A stretch of DNA of 22,500 bases from a virus: positions 1 through 22,500 of the IMG/VR virus record IMGVR_UViG_3300046007_005650; one strand, 5' to 3'. Under the pieces are notes generated by a model. The model searched no databases and had not been told where the DNA came from. It was given only the letters and a program-made list of their open reading frames with translations. Positions 1 through 6,832 of the stretch are shown piece after piece. The position numbers and the translations under genes are program-made. Numbering within the stretch: position 1 is the first letter of the stretch; each line of letters starts with the position of its first letter.

Positions 1-40
1 AAGGTCACTTAATTTAAGTTTCCTCTCCCTTAGAAATGTA

Positions 41-110
41 CCTAACACATACATACCAAATTTAATCGGTATGGATGTGTTGGCTATTGTTATTGTTTTC
101 ATGTGTTAGG
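41..110. repeat. Nested inverted repeats downstream of the tail tube gene
   Basis: Bases 44-57 and 68-81 form a 14-position hairpin with one mismatch and a 10-base loop. The outer arm CCTAACACAT (41-50) is also a perfect inverted repeat of ATGTGTTAGG (101-110). The left arm can therefore pair with either of two right-hand partners. The element follows the stop codon of the leftward tail tube gene. No T-run follows it on the minus strand, so a simple intrinsic terminator is not obvious. It could be a transcript-end, processing or attenuation structure. Confidence 0.6.
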
Positions 111-118
111 ATTTAAAA

Positions 119-547
119 TTATGCTTTAGTTGTCTTCACGATTGCACCAGTAACCTCAAAGGATGCTGAATAGCTTGTATTCTCTTCTACACCTGCGTTT
201 AAATCTAATGATGTACAAATGGCACTCATTGTAAAAATATTATCGCCCACAACGTCGGTAGTAAATTTAATGGTCAATGCAGTACCTGCTATAAGGTCGG
301 CAAATAAGTCATCAAACAAATAGTTGGTTGAAGCATCGCCCGGGCCCGCGTATAACGCCTCCGTAGATAGTGTTCCAGAAAGTTGTCCTTTCTTTACTTC
401 TCTCCATCCTCCAGCCGCAGAATCCTTTGTAAGAATTTCACGCATAGCAGATGAAATGTTCATTTGGCAGGATGTCGCGTAACCGATAGCAGTACTATCT
501 TTGTAAAGCCTCATTAACGTACCGTTAATTATTCCAGTAGTTGCCAT
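119..547 (-). CDS. Major tail tube protein
   Basis: 142 aa. The protein fits the tail tube subunit of a long non-contractile tail: a short Gly- and Thr-rich beta protein opening MATTGIINGT, with a central part recalling the TP901-1-like major tail protein group (a construct-like LSTEALY stretch, then a DLFADLIAGTALTIKF segment). Such proteins polymerise as hexameric rings around the tape measure. It lies last in the visible late operon, just after the tail terminator and an 82-aa protein, which is the usual place for a tail tube gene in HK97-like clusters. The start follows an A-rich leader. The family call rests on composition, length and position. A tail-fibre or minor tail role is less likely. 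Confidence 0.7.
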   Translation of the reverse strand: MATTGIINGTLMRLYKDSTAIGYATSCQMNISSAMREILTKDSAAGGWREVKKGQLSGTLSTEALYAGPGDASTNYLFDDLFADLIAGTALTIKFTTDVVGDNIFTMSAICTSLDLNAGVEENTSYSASFEVTGAIVKTTKA

Positions 548-549
548 TT

Positions 550-798
550 TTATTTATTTTTTGGTTTAGTAATATTTTCTTCTTCTTCGTTTTGGAAATG
601 TTCTGGATTAACAAATACTGGAATGTAAACAGGATCTTGTTTTACTTCCTCTTTTTTAGGCATATCTTCCACTACAAAATCATTATCAAGTAGTTCTGCT
701 ATGCCATCCTTAATCATTTGTTCTCCATATTCCGAAAGAAATACACCAGTGTTACCCGGTTGTTTTCCATTCCATTCTTTTAAAAGCCTTAGTTTCAT
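550..798 (-). CDS. Small phage head-tail region protein, unknown function
   Basis: 82 aa, not recognised with certainty. The first 40 residues have the pattern MKLRLLKEWNGK...G....GIAELL: a short beta start, a Gly turn and a helix ending in GIAELL. The 70-aa product at 2677-2889 has a similar layout (MKVRFIK...G....AKELIR), so the two may be distant relatives. The C-terminal half is acidic and low-complexity (EEEEN, then KPKNK). It overlaps the tail terminator gene upstream by 4 bases and ends 2 bases before the tail tube gene, so translational coupling within the late operon is likely. Confidence 0.6.
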   Translation of the reverse strand: MKLRLLKEWNGKQPGNTGVFLSEYGEQMIKDGIAELLDNDFVVEDMPKKEEVKQDPVYIPVFVNPEHFQNEEEENITKPKNK

Positions 799-1184
799 CT
801 TTTCATTTTTATCATAAAATCAATACTCACCCAATAGACAGAAAGTTCTGCATTAAATACCTGTGAACTTTGCCTAACATATTTTATAGTTTGCACCTCA
901 ACACCCTCAAGCGTACCAACAAATCTGTCCAATCTATTCCTAATTAAATTAGATAGGTTTTGGGTAGTGTCGTAGTTTTGGGTATAAACGTCAATTTGCA
1001 AATCAATTTCTTCTAAATTACTTTGTCCGTCTTTAAAGTCAACTGGATTGCTATCAATGATGGAATAAACAATAAATGGATAATCAACATTTTGAGGCGT
1101 AATATCAGGATAGATATTAGTGCTAATAATGGCAGTAATATTTGAAGCAGTTGACAATCTTGCATATATTAGTTTACCTATCAT
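795..1184 (-). CDS. Tail terminator/completion protein (DUF3168-like)
   Basis: 129 aa. It fits the tail terminator family (DUF3168; gpU / SPP1 gp17-type), which caps the tail tube and joins it to the head. Visible signs are the N-terminal helix (LIYARLSTASNITAII), the segment IYPDITPQNVDYPFIVYSII typical of the family, the DLQIDVYTQN strand and the following helix with LIRNRLDR. Length is normal. It overlaps the gp10-like gene by 4 bases (the ATGA arrangement), and its own end overlaps the 82-aa gene. Gene order (connector, head closure, gp10-like, terminator, tail tube) supports the call. Confidence 0.8.
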   Translation of the reverse strand: MIGKLIYARLSTASNITAIISTNIYPDITPQNVDYPFIVYSIIDSNPVDFKDGQSNLEEIDLQIDVYTQNYDTTQNLSNLIRNRLDRFVGTLEGVEVQTIKYVRQSSQVFNAELSVYWVSIDFMIKMKR

Positions 1185-1750
1185 ATCTCCCAGAATTTAC
1201 GCGGGTATTCTTTTGCTACCCTTATTGCTTCTTGCGACATCTTTTGAATAACAGCCATTTGACTAGCCCTTTCAGCTTTGTTTTTTACCTTCCTTACCCA
1301 TGCTTTTGTACTTCCGTAAATCATGTGCGCATAAAAACCATCGGTCTTACCTTCGCTTCCTAATGTAGATCCTTTACCTTGTGGTTGATATAAAGGCCCT
1401 ATTGAGGAAGTAGCTTTTTTTAAATTTTTTACGTCTGATATAATTTTAATAGAACGTTGTAAGTTACCGGGCATAATATTGTAAACTAAGCCTTCGCCCT
1501 TAACATAATATTTATGTGGCTTTTTTGAAATAGGTACTTGATTTTTATAAGCCGCTAAAGCTATTGGTTCGGCTGCTTTTGCTATTTCTTTTCTTTTATC
1601 AATAGTAATTTTCTTCATTAAGTCATCGAGTTCAACTACAGCCTCTGCAAGATTGTAAATAGCAAGTAAACTACCCTTTTTTGTAACCTTTTTTTGGGTT
1701 TGGGCTTGAAGTCTCCTAAGATTGTCTAATCTTGCTTGTTTGATAAACAT
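1181..1750 (-). CDS. HK97 gp10-like head-tail protein
   Basis: 189 aa, Lys-rich. It occupies the slot of HK97 gp10-type head-tail joining proteins, between the head-closure protein and the tail terminator. The sequence has a helical N-terminal half with many Lys residues, a central LAAYKNQVPISKKPHKYYV segment and a PGNLQRSIKII motif. 'P.(G)NL+.SI' is a recognisable feature of gp10-like proteins. A later HMIYGSTKAW stretch resembles the family's Y-x-x-x-x-E-F/Y-G region. It is longer than the usual 120-150 aa because of an N-terminal extension. Confidence is moderate: the fold call comes from short motifs and synteny. Confidence 0.65.
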   Translation of the reverse strand: MFIKQARLDNLRRLQAQTQKKVTKKGSLLAIYNLAEAVVELDDLMKKITIDKRKEIAKAAEPIALAAYKNQVPISKKPHKYYVKGEGLVYNIMPGNLQRSIKIISDVKNLKKATSSIGPLYQPQGKGSTLGSEGKTDGFYAHMIYGSTKAWVRKVKNKAERASQMAVIQKMSQEAIRVAKEYPRKFWEI

Positions 1751-1752
1751 AA

Positions 1753-2109
1753 TTAAACGGTTGCGTAGCTATCAAAATAAAAACCAGTAAAGTCAATAAA
1801 TCGCTTATCGTGACTTACGGCTAAATTTTTTACTTGATATACTTTGTTATTAAAAATAACTCTTGATTCCTCGGTAATACTTGAATTATACCTAATAGTA
1901 AATTCAATAACATTCTTAACGGTATTTTTACCCTCAATTACTGTTTCATTTGAGCGAGATAGTTTACTATCCACATAAGCCCAAATAGTAGCTGTGTTTG
2001 TCCATGCTTCGGTTGTAAAACCTGTTAACGTTTTTGTTCGTGTAACATTTTGAAGGATAATCCGATCCCTCATTTTACCAATAACTTCATTCTTATTATA
2101 CCCAGTCAT
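1753..2109 (-). CDS. Phage head closure / head-tail adaptor protein
   Basis: 118 aa, matching the head-tail joining family (SPP1 gp16 / Phage_H_T_join type). It has the pattern MRDRIILQNVTRTK...GFTTEAWTNTATIWAYV, in which the conserved W..VWA-like segment is WTNTATIWAYV. A strand-rich C-terminus follows (NVIEFTIRYNSSITEESRVIFNNKVYQVKNL). 'tIRY...I....ri.y.gk.Y.I' is the hallmark of the family. The product closes the DNA exit channel after packaging and presents a docking surface for the tail. The start overlaps the 3' end of the connector gene by 14 bases. Confidence 0.85.
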   Translation of the reverse strand: MTGYNKNEVIGKMRDRIILQNVTRTKTLTGFTTEAWTNTATIWAYVDSKLSRSNETVIEGKNTVKNVIEFTIRYNSSITEESRVIFNNKVYQVKNLAVSHDKRFIDFTGFYFDSYATV

Positions 2110-2680
2110 ATTTGTGTCTGTTTAACATAACATCCGAAGCCGTAGGCATTTTATAAACACTATCAGTCCTATTCTCGTAAATATTAGCTATCATTTTTAA
2201 AATAGCTATTCTAATATCAGTCGGGCAACTTGTTGCACTTGTTCCAAATCCCGCCACATAAGTAATCGTAACATCATTCAATGAAAGATAAGTATCTGGA
2301 AAGTCCTGGTCAACTGCTTCACCTATTATCCCTCTATATGTGTCAACTTCGTATAAATTTTGTGGTAATGTTTGGATATTCCCATTTTCGTCTAAGTATG
2401 TAATTGAAGTAACACTAATTACCGGGTAAACTAATAATTTAATTACATTTTCGTAATCAGTAGCAACCTTATAAGAAGATGGAAATCTTTCTAATCTTTG
2501 TACAATCGTTTTATTTAAAGTGCTAATATTTTGCCTAGCTTCTACAGCTTCTCTAGCACCTTTAATAATTGTAGTGATTAAAGAGTCGTCCGCTGAATCC
2601 TCAACTTTTAAATAATTTTTGACTTCGCTTAAAGTCCATAATTCATTTGTCTGGTCAACGGTTACTCTCCAAGGTTTCAT
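2096..2680 (-). CDS. Head-tail connector protein (HK97 gp6-like)
   Basis: 194 aa. It matches the gp6-like connector family (Phage_connect_1) that forms a ring under the portal. Diagnostic parts are ELWTLSEVKNYLKVEDSADDSLITTIIKGAREAVE near the N-terminus (L.evK.yLrid...DD..i...i.aA...ve), the central YPVISVTSITYLDENG strand pair, and the C-terminal CPTDIRIAILKMIANIYENR helix. Length is normal. It overlaps the 70-aa gene upstream by 4 bases and the head-closure gene downstream by 14 bases, consistent with one late operon. Confidence 0.88.
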   Translation of the reverse strand: MKPWRVTVDQTNELWTLSEVKNYLKVEDSADDSLITTIIKGAREAVEARQNISTLNKTIVQRLERFPSSYKVATDYENVIKLLVYPVISVTSITYLDENGNIQTLPQNLYEVDTYRGIIGEAVDQDFPDTYLSLNDVTITYVAGFGTSATSCPTDIRIAILKMIANIYENRTDSVYKMPTASDVMLNRHKYDWV

Positions 2681-2889
2681 CTCTTAATAGCTTTTTTTGG
2701 TTTGGTGCTACTTGTATTTTCAATGATTGTTTTAGCCTCTATTTCTTTTGGCTTATCATTTACTTCAATGGCTATTTCTAGCCTAATCAATTCTTTTGCA
2801 GTAATCTCGTTTAGTTCTGCCTCATCCCCCTGAAAATATCCAAGGGAATGAGGCGAACCTGAAGGAGATTTTATAAATCTCACTTTCAT
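2677..2889 (-). CDS. Small protein of the head operon, unknown function
   Basis: 70 aa. It opens MKVRFIKSPSGS, followed by GYFQGDEAELNEITAKELIRLEIAIEV, a beta start plus one amphipathic helix. The Lys/Thr-rich tail (TKPKKAIKR) looks disordered. Short proteins of this shape are common between the capsid and connector genes of HK97-like phages; their role is unknown to me. It starts one base before the end of the signal-peptide-bearing gene upstream and overlaps the connector gene by 4 bases. The related-looking 82-aa gene lies at 550-798. Confidence 0.6.
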   Translation of the reverse strand: MKVRFIKSPSGSPHSLGYFQGDEAELNEITAKELIRLEIAIEVNDKPKEIEAKTIIENTSSTKPKKAIKR

Positions 2890-3330
2890 TTATTCGTTTT
2901 TAGCAACAAAATAAGCAGTATATCTGGTTGATTGAGTACCAACACCAGTTAACACTAATCTATATTTAGTACCACCGATATATGTATCTTCATTAGATTG
3001 CACTAAACCATTTACGTTTAATGTGTCCAATGTAGCTACGTTAGTATAATCAGTTGAACTAGCAGCCTGTAAAACAGTAGGCAAAATATAAGTAGTGCCT
3101 GACAAGTTAGTAGCTACAATAGACCAATAACCTTTCCATGGGCTTAACAAGCTCACTGGAATAGTAATAGTGTCTATTTCAGTGTTAGTAATCGTGTCAC
3201 TTACTGAATAGCTATAAAATGTACTTGAAGCGTCATCATAATTTGCATCAAGTGTTTTGCTTCGGTCGTTTACAAAAGCCGTCAATCCAATCGCGGCAAA
3301 AACAAACAAACCAATTAAAATATTCTTCAT
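2890..3330 (-). CDS. Small protein with N-terminal signal or membrane segment, in head operon
   Basis: 146 aa, function not recognised. The N-terminus has Lys2, then a hydrophobic stretch at about residues 5-19 (LIGLFVFAAIGLTAF), followed by a polar region that looks like a signal peptide or anchor. The rest is Ser/Thr/Tyr-rich and predicted mostly beta, ending YTAYFVAKNE. The gene sits directly after the major capsid gene, where head decoration proteins are often encoded, so a decoration or auxiliary head role is the positional guess. An export signal is odd for a capsid component. Alternatives are a surface-exposed or superinfection-exclusion protein. Confidence 0.6.
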   Translation of the reverse strand: MKNILIGLFVFAAIGLTAFVNDRSKTLDANYDDASSTFYSYSVSDTITNTEIDTITIPVSLLSPWKGYWSIVATNLSGTTYILPTVLQAASSTDYTNVATLDTLNVNGLVQSNEDTYIGGTKYRLVLTGVGTQSTRYTAYFVAKNE

Positions 3331-3341
3331 TTTTTTAATTT

Positions 3342-4679
3342 TTATATGCCAGTAATATCTGCATCTTTAATAGCCGCAAATGAAGCAGCGTGACGTACCG
3401 CAGCATCCCACCATGAGTTAACTACAATAGTAACTAACGCGTTTTTGCTAGATGAATAAGGATCAACCACAACATCTAAGCCAGCCCACTGACCAATAAG
3501 CATTTCGGCAAAGTTTCCGAAAATTACTGAATGCAAATCAGTGCCATTACCTTTAGTAAGGTTGTTTGGAACTTGTGTTGAAACATAAGCACGATACCCA
3601 TTTAACAAATCAGTTCTAATGCCTTGCTGGCCAACAGGAGGCGCACCATCTGACCAAACAAACTGGGCAGTACCTGAAGCTTTTTCAGTATTCTTTAAAA
3701 ATCCTCTCACTCCGGGAGTAGTAAGATATGCTAAAGTACCAAAATCAGCATTATCAGTAGCTAATTCAGTTTCAAGGTCAATAATGTGCTTGTAAGTTAA
3801 CGGACCGCCATCGGTACCAATAGCAACTGAACCAATGCCAGGAGTATTTAAAATACCATAAAATGGCTGGGTTGAATTATCGCCATTAATCAAAGCATAA
3901 TCTAATGCTCTATTAATTGCTTCGCTCAAACGATTTCTTACGAAATTTTCAACGTCAATAGACGATTGAACAAGCAACTGTTTTGAAATATCAGTAAATG
4001 CACCCAAACGATTTGGAGACATACTAATTTTGTCAAAAGTTGGACTTGTTTCATCGTTGGCAGAATTTTCAGTCTCCCAAACCGCAGTAGCCGCAGCATC
4101 ATTACGCGGAAAATCTAAGTTACCTGTTAAGCCAGTCAACAAAGTTGCACCTGCCTGAATAACCGCTAATCTAGGGTCAAGAAATGGAATCAAATCACCT
4201 AAAATAGTCGGTACAGTATTACCACCACCAGCCGCGGAGCTAACAGTCATATCTCTTTTTTCGTTCTTTACAATCATTTTAGGAATGTAAAGATTTCCCG
4301 AAGCAGAAATACCAGCCTGTTTAAATTCTCTTTCGGCTTCCTGGTGCATTTCCAATTCTAAGCCGTCTAAGTTTTTGTTGTTGGCTACTAAGTTAGCGGC
4401 ACGAAGGAATGAGTAATTTTTCTTCACTCTTTGCTCATCGCTAACTTTATTTTCGTTACCCCTAGTAGCAGGAGCCGCCATTCTTTTGGCTTCGGCTTCT
4501 AACATCAAGTGATTTTCAATGTCACTTTCAATATTAGTAACCTCGTTCCTAATAGTTGTTAATTTCGACCTTTGTTCATCGTTAGCATTAGCCCCCAATG
4601 TTTCAATGGCAGAAATTAAAGATCGCATTTCTTCTATTTTAGCGGAACGCGACTGCTTTAATTCATCGGATTTTAACAT
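3342..4679 (-). CDS. Major capsid protein, HK97 fold
   Basis: 445 aa. The N-terminal ~110 residues are a charged coiled-coil (ESRSAKIEEM-like pattern, EVTNIESDIENHLMLEAEAKRM). This matches the delta/scaffolding domain that the prohead protease removes. The HK97-fold part follows, with GGGNTVPTILGDLI, LTGNLDFPRND, a WETENSANDETSPTFDKISMSPNRLGAFTDISKQLL region (E-loop and spine helix area) and the late segment DVVVDPYSSSKNALVTIVVNSWWDAAVRHAASFAAI, which is typical of the P-domain end. Length is normal for a capsid protein with its own delta domain. The protease lies immediately upstream in the operon. Confidence 0.93.
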   Translation of the reverse strand: MLKSDELKQSRSAKIEEMRSLISAIETLGANANDEQRSKLTTIRNEVTNIESDIENHLMLEAEAKRMAAPATRGNENKVSDEQRVKKNYSFLRAANLVANNKNLDGLELEMHQEAEREFKQAGISASGNLYIPKMIVKNEKRDMTVSSAAGGGNTVPTILGDLIPFLDPRLAVIQAGATLLTGLTGNLDFPRNDAAATAVWETENSANDETSPTFDKISMSPNRLGAFTDISKQLLVQSSIDVENFVRNRLSEAINRALDYALINGDNSTQPFYGILNTPGIGSVAIGTDGGPLTYKHIIDLETELATDNADFGTLAYLTTPGVRGFLKNTEKASGTAQFVWSDGAPPVGQQGIRTDLLNGYRAYVSTQVPNNLTKGNGTDLHSVIFGNFAEMLIGQWAGLDVVVDPYSSSKNALVTIVVNSWWDAAVRHAASFAAIKDADITGI

Positions 4680-4680
4680 G

Positions 4681-5574
4681 TTAATATTTTTTTAAATTGT
4701 TTAAAAATTCAACAAACTCATTGAAATTGCATTCCGCTTTTTCATTTTGCTGAATATGTCTTTCCATGCTTCTTGAAGCTACAGTAGTATTTGGATTAGC
4801 TGGGTAAGTTACCGGGCTAACATCGTAAACTTTATTAATCTTTGTAATCGTTCTTTTCATTCTCCCGTCCTTCATTTCCCATCTGTCACCATTTTCCATT
4901 AATGAAAAAGCAAAAGAAGATTGATAAATGTCACCTCTTTTAATTAGCTTCATTACATCTTCGGCTGCATGGGTTTCCGGGGGAAAAATATTATAAACCA
5001 ACGCGTTTCCATCTCTTTTTATAACTAAAGTATTGTTTTTAACTCTACCAAGCACGATATTTTGATCATGATTAAATAAAGCGGCTGCCTCTGAAAAATC
5101 AGCATCATTAAAGGCATCCATGTCTATTTCTTCATCAAAACTACCCATATCATAAGCTCTATTCAATGATGAAGCTATGCCAGTTATTTCCCTAGTTTCT
5201 ATATCGCTTTTAAATTCGATATTAAAATATCTTCTTTCCATTTGATTATTATTTGACCTGTCTTCCATAATTTTATTAGCTGTTTTTTCTGCCCAAGGTA
5301 ACATCGTTGAACCGCCCCAGGCATCATACATTATTGAGCCGCAAATTTCATTTTCATTCTCATCAAAATATTTGCCCTGGTCATAAACTTTTGCGCGACT
5401 TAAAAAACTAAAAGTTCTTATTACTTCATCGTCACTCAATGCTTCTCTATTTGCTAACTGCCTTGCTCTATTCCAACCAACAGATGTACCACACTTACTG
5501 CCATCATCTTCTTTATGTTTCAAAGCTTTCTTCGCTGCATTGCTTGCGGATTGAGGGTAAGTTTTATAAGGCAT
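4681..5574 (-). CDS. Prohead protease (HK97 family) with N-terminal extra domain
   Basis: 297 aa, a two-part protein. Residues 1 to about 100 form a domain seen in other phage proteins (pattern YPQSASNAAKKALKHK...GTSVGWNRARQLANREALS, then AWGGSTMLPWAEK). Residues ~115-290 are the serine protease that matures capsids (U35 type). Candidate catalytic residues are His169 in LFNHD, Ser220 in YQSSFAF and Asp250 in VYDVSPVTYPA. The C-terminal DVSPVTYPANPNT is the family signature. It lies between the portal and capsid genes, as expected. The extra domain makes it about 100 residues longer than a typical 180-200 aa protease. Confidence 0.9.
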   Translation of the reverse strand: MPYKTYPQSASNAAKKALKHKEDDGSKCGTSVGWNRARQLANREALSDDEVIRTFSFLSRAKVYDQGKYFDENENEICGSIMYDAWGGSTMLPWAEKTANKIMEDRSNNNQMERRYFNIEFKSDIETREITGIASSLNRAYDMGSFDEEIDMDAFNDADFSEAAALFNHDQNIVLGRVKNNTLVIKRDGNALVYNIFPPETHAAEDVMKLIKRGDIYQSSFAFSLMENGDRWEMKDGRMKRTITKINKVYDVSPVTYPANPNTTVASRSMERHIQQNEKAECNFNEFVEFLNNLKKY

Positions 5575-5576
5575 CG

Positions 5577-6788
5577 CTAATTATTTTGATTAGTGACTTC
5601 TTTACTATTAGATGCTAATGGCATGCCAAATTTGTCACCACCTTCATAAGGATTAAATCCTTCAAGATTTCTGATTTCATTTGGTGCAATCGCTCGAATA
5701 TTATAAAGTTTAGTGTAAAATTCTGCACGCGCCATTACATCACCTCTATACAACTCATCTAAGTCTAACTTAACAAAATATTTGCCCCAATCCTTTTGTG
5801 GAAATAACTTTGTGTTAAACTCGTTTTCTATTCTTTTAGTCCAAGCCCTTAAAGTGTATTGAACAAAGATTCTATTTAATATTTCAATGTTTGTTGCAGA
5901 AATATTGTTTTGTCCCAATAAAAGAAAGCCTGGAACGCCAGTTAAATTAGAAATATCCTCAATAGTTAACTTTCTTGCGTCAATATCAGCTGCATCTAAT
6001 TTTGAAGATACTGGTTTAAATTTAAAACCAGCCTGTAGGAATGCTACGCCTTGTTGATTGTTGGGCCCTGAATATTTATCTGCCCAACCTTTTTTTATTG
6101 CGTTTAATTGATCCTCATTTAAAATCATATCGGTTTCAACAGTACCCGAAAGGTTAGTACCCTTAGCGTAAACATCATTTCCGTAATCAATTTCGTGCAA
6201 TGCCCTCGAAAAAGTCGTTTTTCCTGCCTCAATTAAACTTTTACCCCAATATCCATTATCGCTAAATGATTTTATATGAAGAACTTCGGACTGGCTATAA
6301 ATTTCATTATTGGATTCTAATTTATAGTAAAATTCGTCGTTAATCTTGTACATTTCCCACGGTTCGTCAACCAAAACCAAATCAATAACATTACCTGCCT
6401 GATTTCTATTGGGAATAATAAGAACATTACCTGACTTTGTGGACATTGAACCGTTTACGGCTTGCCTTACAATGGCTTCCCGAAAACTAAAAGTATCGTA
6501 TTTTTTTGAAGGTCTGTATTTGATTAAGCTATACATTGGGTGATTAATAGCCTCAACCACGTTCCCATCTGATTTTAATTCATATATGGAAAATGGTAAA
6601 CTTGCTATTTGCTCCGATAAAATAGATAATGCCCTAAAGTAAGCAGGAATAGATAATGAAGTTTCATGAGATACGCGCCTTTGGTTAGTACCGAAAAGTT
6701 CTTGGTATAATTTCCAATCTTTAGCAGGCCCTAAATTGGAAATTCTACTTCTTTTTATAAACTTTACTATTTTATTTATAAACTCCAT
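5577..6788 (-). CDS. Portal protein, HK97 type
   Basis: 403 aa, the dodecameric DNA gateway at one capsid vertex. It matches the HK97-like portal family (Phage_portal): IPAYFRALSILSEQIASLPFSIYE near the N-terminus (residues ~45-70), the YDTFSFREAIVRQAVNGS and NVLIIPNRNQAGNVIDL segments, the stem and clip region YGNDVYAKGTNLSGTVE, and FLLLGQNNISATNIEILNRIFVQYTLRAWTKRIENEFNTKL near the C-terminus. Length is normal. The ATG lies 4 bases after a promoter-like -7 element on the minus strand, so a separate, possibly leaderless transcript may begin here. The 44-base gap to the terminase gene is the widest inside the late operon. Confidence 0.93.
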   Translation of the reverse strand: MEFINKIVKFIKRSRISNLGPAKDWKLYQELFGTNQRRVSHETSLSIPAYFRALSILSEQIASLPFSIYELKSDGNVVEAINHPMYSLIKYRPSKKYDTFSFREAIVRQAVNGSMSTKSGNVLIIPNRNQAGNVIDLVLVDEPWEMYKINDEFYYKLESNNEIYSQSEVLHIKSFSDNGYWGKSLIEAGKTTFSRALHEIDYGNDVYAKGTNLSGTVETDMILNEDQLNAIKKGWADKYSGPNNQQGVAFLQAGFKFKPVSSKLDAADIDARKLTIEDISNLTGVPGFLLLGQNNISATNIEILNRIFVQYTLRAWTKRIENEFNTKLFPQKDWGKYFVKLDLDELYRGDVMARAEFYTKLYNIRAIAPNEIRNLEGFNPYEGGDKFGMPLASNSKEVTNQNN

Positions 6789-6792
6789 ACTA

Positions 6793-6824
6793 CAAAGATG
6801 AATATAATAAACTTATTAAGCAAA
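6793..6824 (-). promoter_or_regulatory. Candidate Bacteroidetes-type promoter for the portal gene
   Basis: On the minus strand TTTG (6824-6821) is followed after 20 bases by CATCTTTG (6800-6793). This differs at one position from the TAnnTTTG -7 consensus and has the expected distance to a -33 TTTG element. The portal ATG begins 4 bases further on, at 6788. The spacing predicts a transcript with almost no 5' leader. The call is based on motif and spacing only. Confidence 0.45.
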
Positions 6825-6832
6825 TAAAAAAT

